A stretch of DNA of 64,000 bases from Chitinophagaceae bacterium 26-R-25 (GTDB taxonomy: Bacteria; Bacteroidota; Bacteroidia; Chitinophagales; Chitinophagaceae). The notes below the pieces were generated by a model, which saw only the letters and a list, made by a program, of their open reading frames with translations, was not told the DNA's origin and ran no database searches. A program made the position numbers and the translations under genes. Shown here piece after piece: positions 61,822 through 64,000 of the stretch (positions are counted from its first letter, which is position 1; every line of letters begins with the position of its first letter). The stretch covers positions 1 to 64,000 of the forward strand of contig JARWSJ010000002.1 in the NCBI GenBank assembly GCA_029906195.1, given 5' to 3'.

Positions 61822-64000
61822 GTGAACAAGCAGATAACCCTATTAACAATCTCTCTATTACTAACGTGCTTAAGCTGGGCCCAACAGACCACAAAGGTTT
61901 CCGGTAAAGTGCTGGACGGAGAGACATCATCTCCACTCGTTGGTGCTTCTATTACGGTAGAGGGCATTAAGAAAGGCTACCTCACAGATGTGGAAGGTCG
62001 TTTCTTTATTGCTCTTGAAAACGGAAAAACATACAATATTACCATTACCAATGTTGGCTATCTCCCTAAAAAGATAGCAGCCATGCAGGTAAGCGCCGAT
62101 AACAATACCATAGATGTTGTCTTACAACGCAACAGCAAATCACAATTGCAGGAAGTGGTCGTAAAAGGAAGCGCAAAAAAAGAAACCATTGCCTCTATAT
62201 ATAGCGTGCAAAAAAACAGCGCCTCTATCTCTGATGGTATTTCTGCGGAGATCATTAAAAAGTCTCCTGATCGCAATACAGGTGAAGTGCTGAAACGTGT
62301 GAGTGGCGCATCGGTTCAGGACAACAAATTCGTAGTTATCCGCGGGTTGAACGAAAGATACAATGTTGCAATGCTTAACAACAGCATCCTGCCAAGTACA
62401 GAACCAGACAAAAGAGCCTTTACATTCGACATCATTCCGTCGTCATTAATTGATAATCTGGTCATTTATAAATCTTCCACTCCGGATCTGCCCGGTGATT
62501 TTTCTGGCGGCGCCATAAAAATTTCAACGAAAGATTATCCTTCAAAACCGCTTAGCGAACTTTCTGTGTCTATAGGTTATAACTCCTTAACAACCTTCAA
62601 AAATTTCTACACAGGATTTCCAAAAGGTAAATATGATGCGCTTGGATTCTTCGATGACTCAAGATTGATTCCTGCACCATATTATAACAGAGGCGGATCC
62701 TTTATTAATGAGGAGCCCGAGTTTAAAAGAGAAGTGACTAAAATGTTCTCTAATACTTTTGGTTACGAACCGGCTAACAAAAGCCTGCCAAACATAAGTG
62801 TATCTTATACAGGAGGCAACACAAAAATCATTGGTGATAACAAAAAGCTGGGCTACATCTACTCGATCGGTTATGGCAATGGCAGAAGGGTTTCTGAAAG
62901 AGATCGGGATGATTACTCTGTAGATAAAATAGGCCTGTACAGCTACAATACTAATAACTACGATGCGAGAAATAATCTTTCAGCATTATTGAACCTTACC
63001 TATTCTTACGGTAAAAGCAAGATATCTTTCAAAAATCTCTTCAACAATGATTTCTCCAACGTAAGCGCATTGCGCTCTGGTAGAAACGATGTGAACACTG
63101 ACTTCTTTTACATTAAGAGTGTAAACACAGAAGCGCAAAACAACGGCATCTACAACTCGGTGTTGGAAGGTGTTCATAAGTTGAATGGTGGCTGGACGCT
63201 TGATTGGAACGCTTCCTATGGGTTGACTTACAGGAACCAGCCGGACCAGAAAATTTTGACCTATCGCTCAGCAGACAATGCCAACGAAAACTATTACATC
63301 AAGTTCAATTACGAGAACTCTCCTGAGATAAGAAACGCAGGTCGTGTGTATTCTTTCCTGCATGAAAATATAGTTGGTGCCAATGTCAACCTCACTAAAG
63401 AGTTTCGCCTTTGGAACCAGGCTCAGAAGTTTAAAATAGGAACAACCAACTACTACCGTAACAGAAGCTCCGAAGCAAACGCACTTGGGTATGCAACACT
63501 TGAGCAATTGGGAATTACTATTTATGAAGGGAAAACAACTTCTTTCAACAATATTTTTAGCCCGGAAAACATTGATACATATAATCTGACAGTGGCGAAT
63601 ATCGGCACCAATACCGTTAAGTACACAGGTGAGGCAATGTTAAACAGCGGTTATGTGATGCTTGACAATAAGTTTGACGAGAAGCTCCGTTTAACATGGG
63701 GCGCAAGAGTAGAAAACTACGACCAAACTATTTCTTCTAAAAATAAAGAAGACATTAACTTAAGTAACCTGGATGTTTTGCCATCTTTCATTTTAACTTA
63801 TGCGCTCAACAATAAAACAAACTTAAGGCTTGCAGGGTCACAAGCTATTAACAGACCAGAGTTTCGCGAGCTTGCTACATACAGCGTTTATGACTATGAC
63901 AACAACCTGAATGTTATCGGTAACAACAAACTGGTTCGCTCAAAAAACACTAACGCAGATTTGCGTTATGAATGGTTCCCGGCAGCAGGAGAGATTATTT
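61822..64000 (+). CDS. TonB-dependent receptor (partial)
   Basis: The first about 726 residues of a SusC/CirA-like outer-membrane receptor; the gene continues beyond the window. A GTG start gives a signal peptide (NKQITLLTISLLLTCLSWAQ). A carboxypeptidase-regulatory-like domain follows (GKVLDGETSSPLVGASITVE), then the plug with LKRVSGASVQDNKFVVIRGL and PGDFSGGAIKISTKDYP, then barrel strands. The ligand is unknown; no SusD-like gene is in view. The start codon choice rests on the signal peptide and the promoter position. Confidence 0.92.
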   Translation, partial: MNKQITLLTISLLLTCLSWAQQTTKVSGKVLDGETSSPLVGASITVEGIKKGYLTDVEGRFFIALENGKTYNITITNVGYLPKKIAAMQVSADNNTIDVVLQRNSKSQLQEVVVKGSAKKETIASIYSVQKNSASISDGISAEIIKKSPDRNTGEVLKRVSGASVQDNKFVVIRGLNERYNVAMLNNSILPSTEPDKRAFTFDIIPSSLIDNLVIYKSSTPDLPGDFSGGAIKISTKDYPSKPLSELSVSIGYNSLTTFKNFYTGFPKGKYDALGFFDDSRLIPAPYYNRGGSFINEEPEFKREVTKMFSNTFGYEPANKSLPNISVSYTGGNTKIIGDNKKLGYIYSIGYGNGRRVSERDRDDYSVDKIGLYSYNTNNYDARNNLSALLNLTYSYGKSKISFKNLFNNDFSNVSALRSGRNDVNTDFFYIKSVNTEAQNNGIYNSVLEGVHKLNGGWTLDWNASYGLTYRNQPDQKILTYRSADNANENYYIKFNYENSPEIRNAGRVYSFLHENIVGANVNLTKEFRLWNQAQKFKIGTTNYYRNRSSEANALGYATLEQLGITIYEGKTTSFNNIFSPENIDTYNLTVANIGTNTVKYTGEAMLNSGYVMLDNKFDEKLRLTWGARVENYDQTISSKNKEDINLSNLDVLPSFILTYALNNKTNLRLAGSQAINRPEFRELATYSVYDYDNNLNVIGNNKLVRSKNTNADLRYEWFPAAGEII

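Overview
The window is one contiguous stretch of chromosome from a Bacteroidota bacterium, most likely a Chitinophagaceae/Sphingobacteriales-type organism. Supporting signs are: a PorP/SprF type IX secretion protein; ribosomal protein THX; LytS/LytTR regulators instead of classical EnvZ-type pairs; a SusC-like TonB-dependent receptor; DUF4286 and DUF4288 proteins; an atpD-atpC pair split from the rest of the ATP synthase genes; promoters matching the Bacteroidota -33/-7 consensus (TTTG, about 20 nt, TAnnTTTG); and a general absence of Shine-Dalgarno sequences. There is no prophage, integron or CRISPR array. Most of the window is core chromosome, but its intergenic DNA is unusually rich in repeats.

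Layout. 1-505: 3' end of a 5S rRNA gene, its terminator and non-coding DNA. 506-4323: porP/sprF, upp, anmK, GH19 chitinase. 4417-7997: a minus-strand cluster with a LiaF-like membrane protein, DUF4288, a LytS-type kinase, a LytTR regulator and a SnoaL-like protein. 8206-15776: VOC protein, adenine deaminase, metallo-beta-lactamase-fold hydrolase, a large outer-membrane barrel protein and a Gfo/Idh/MocA oxidoreductase. 15953-22898: a GH18-CE4-GT2 fusion, dnaX and an acyltransferase-like protein. 23132-26089: YtxH/holin-like envelope operon, L,D-transpeptidase, CsbD. 26394-34369: atpD-atpC, a flavin/2Fe-2S reductase, an AmgK-RapZ fusion with murU, a LOG-family protein, xth, DUF4286. 34665-38356: HU, THX, Bax-inhibitor-1 protein, TypA. 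38703-46551: alpha/beta hydrolase, radical SAM plus 2'-5' RNA ligase pair, diheme cytochrome, korB, a candidate small RNA, JmjC-like protein, Sua5/YciO protein, NTF2-like protein. 46650-56000: flippase, DnaJ with a DinD-like partner, CE4 lipoprotein, ExbD, GT39 plus PAP2, asnS. 56233-64000: two M16 peptidases, a phosphoethanolamine transferase and a TonB-dependent receptor that runs off the window.

How the genes fit together. Cell-envelope turnover is the main theme: anmK, the AmgK-RapZ fusion and murU outline recovery of MurNAc from wall fragments, next to a GH19 enzyme, an L,D-transpeptidase, a one-protein amino-polysaccharide synthase/deacetylase/hydrolase, a second CE4 protein, GT39/PAP2 and EptA-like enzymes. 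The LiaF-like/LytS/LytTR cluster is a plausible envelope-stress sensor.

The most unusual signals are: (1) more than fifteen intergenic loci in which a tandem array of 7- or 8-nt words faces its own reverse complement across a short loop, often running up to or over the stop or start codons of flanking genes; (2) GTAG-headed REP-like palindromes and a 50-nt paired REP element, one copy flanked by 48-bp perfect direct repeats; (3) an A10 slippery run in dnaX where either a gain or a loss of one A terminates translation at once; (4) the AmgK-RapZ fusion; (5) a DnaJ-coupled DinD-like protein; (6) a structured, terminator-ended candidate small RNA near 44 kb. All domain assignments come from reading motifs by eye; no database search was run.
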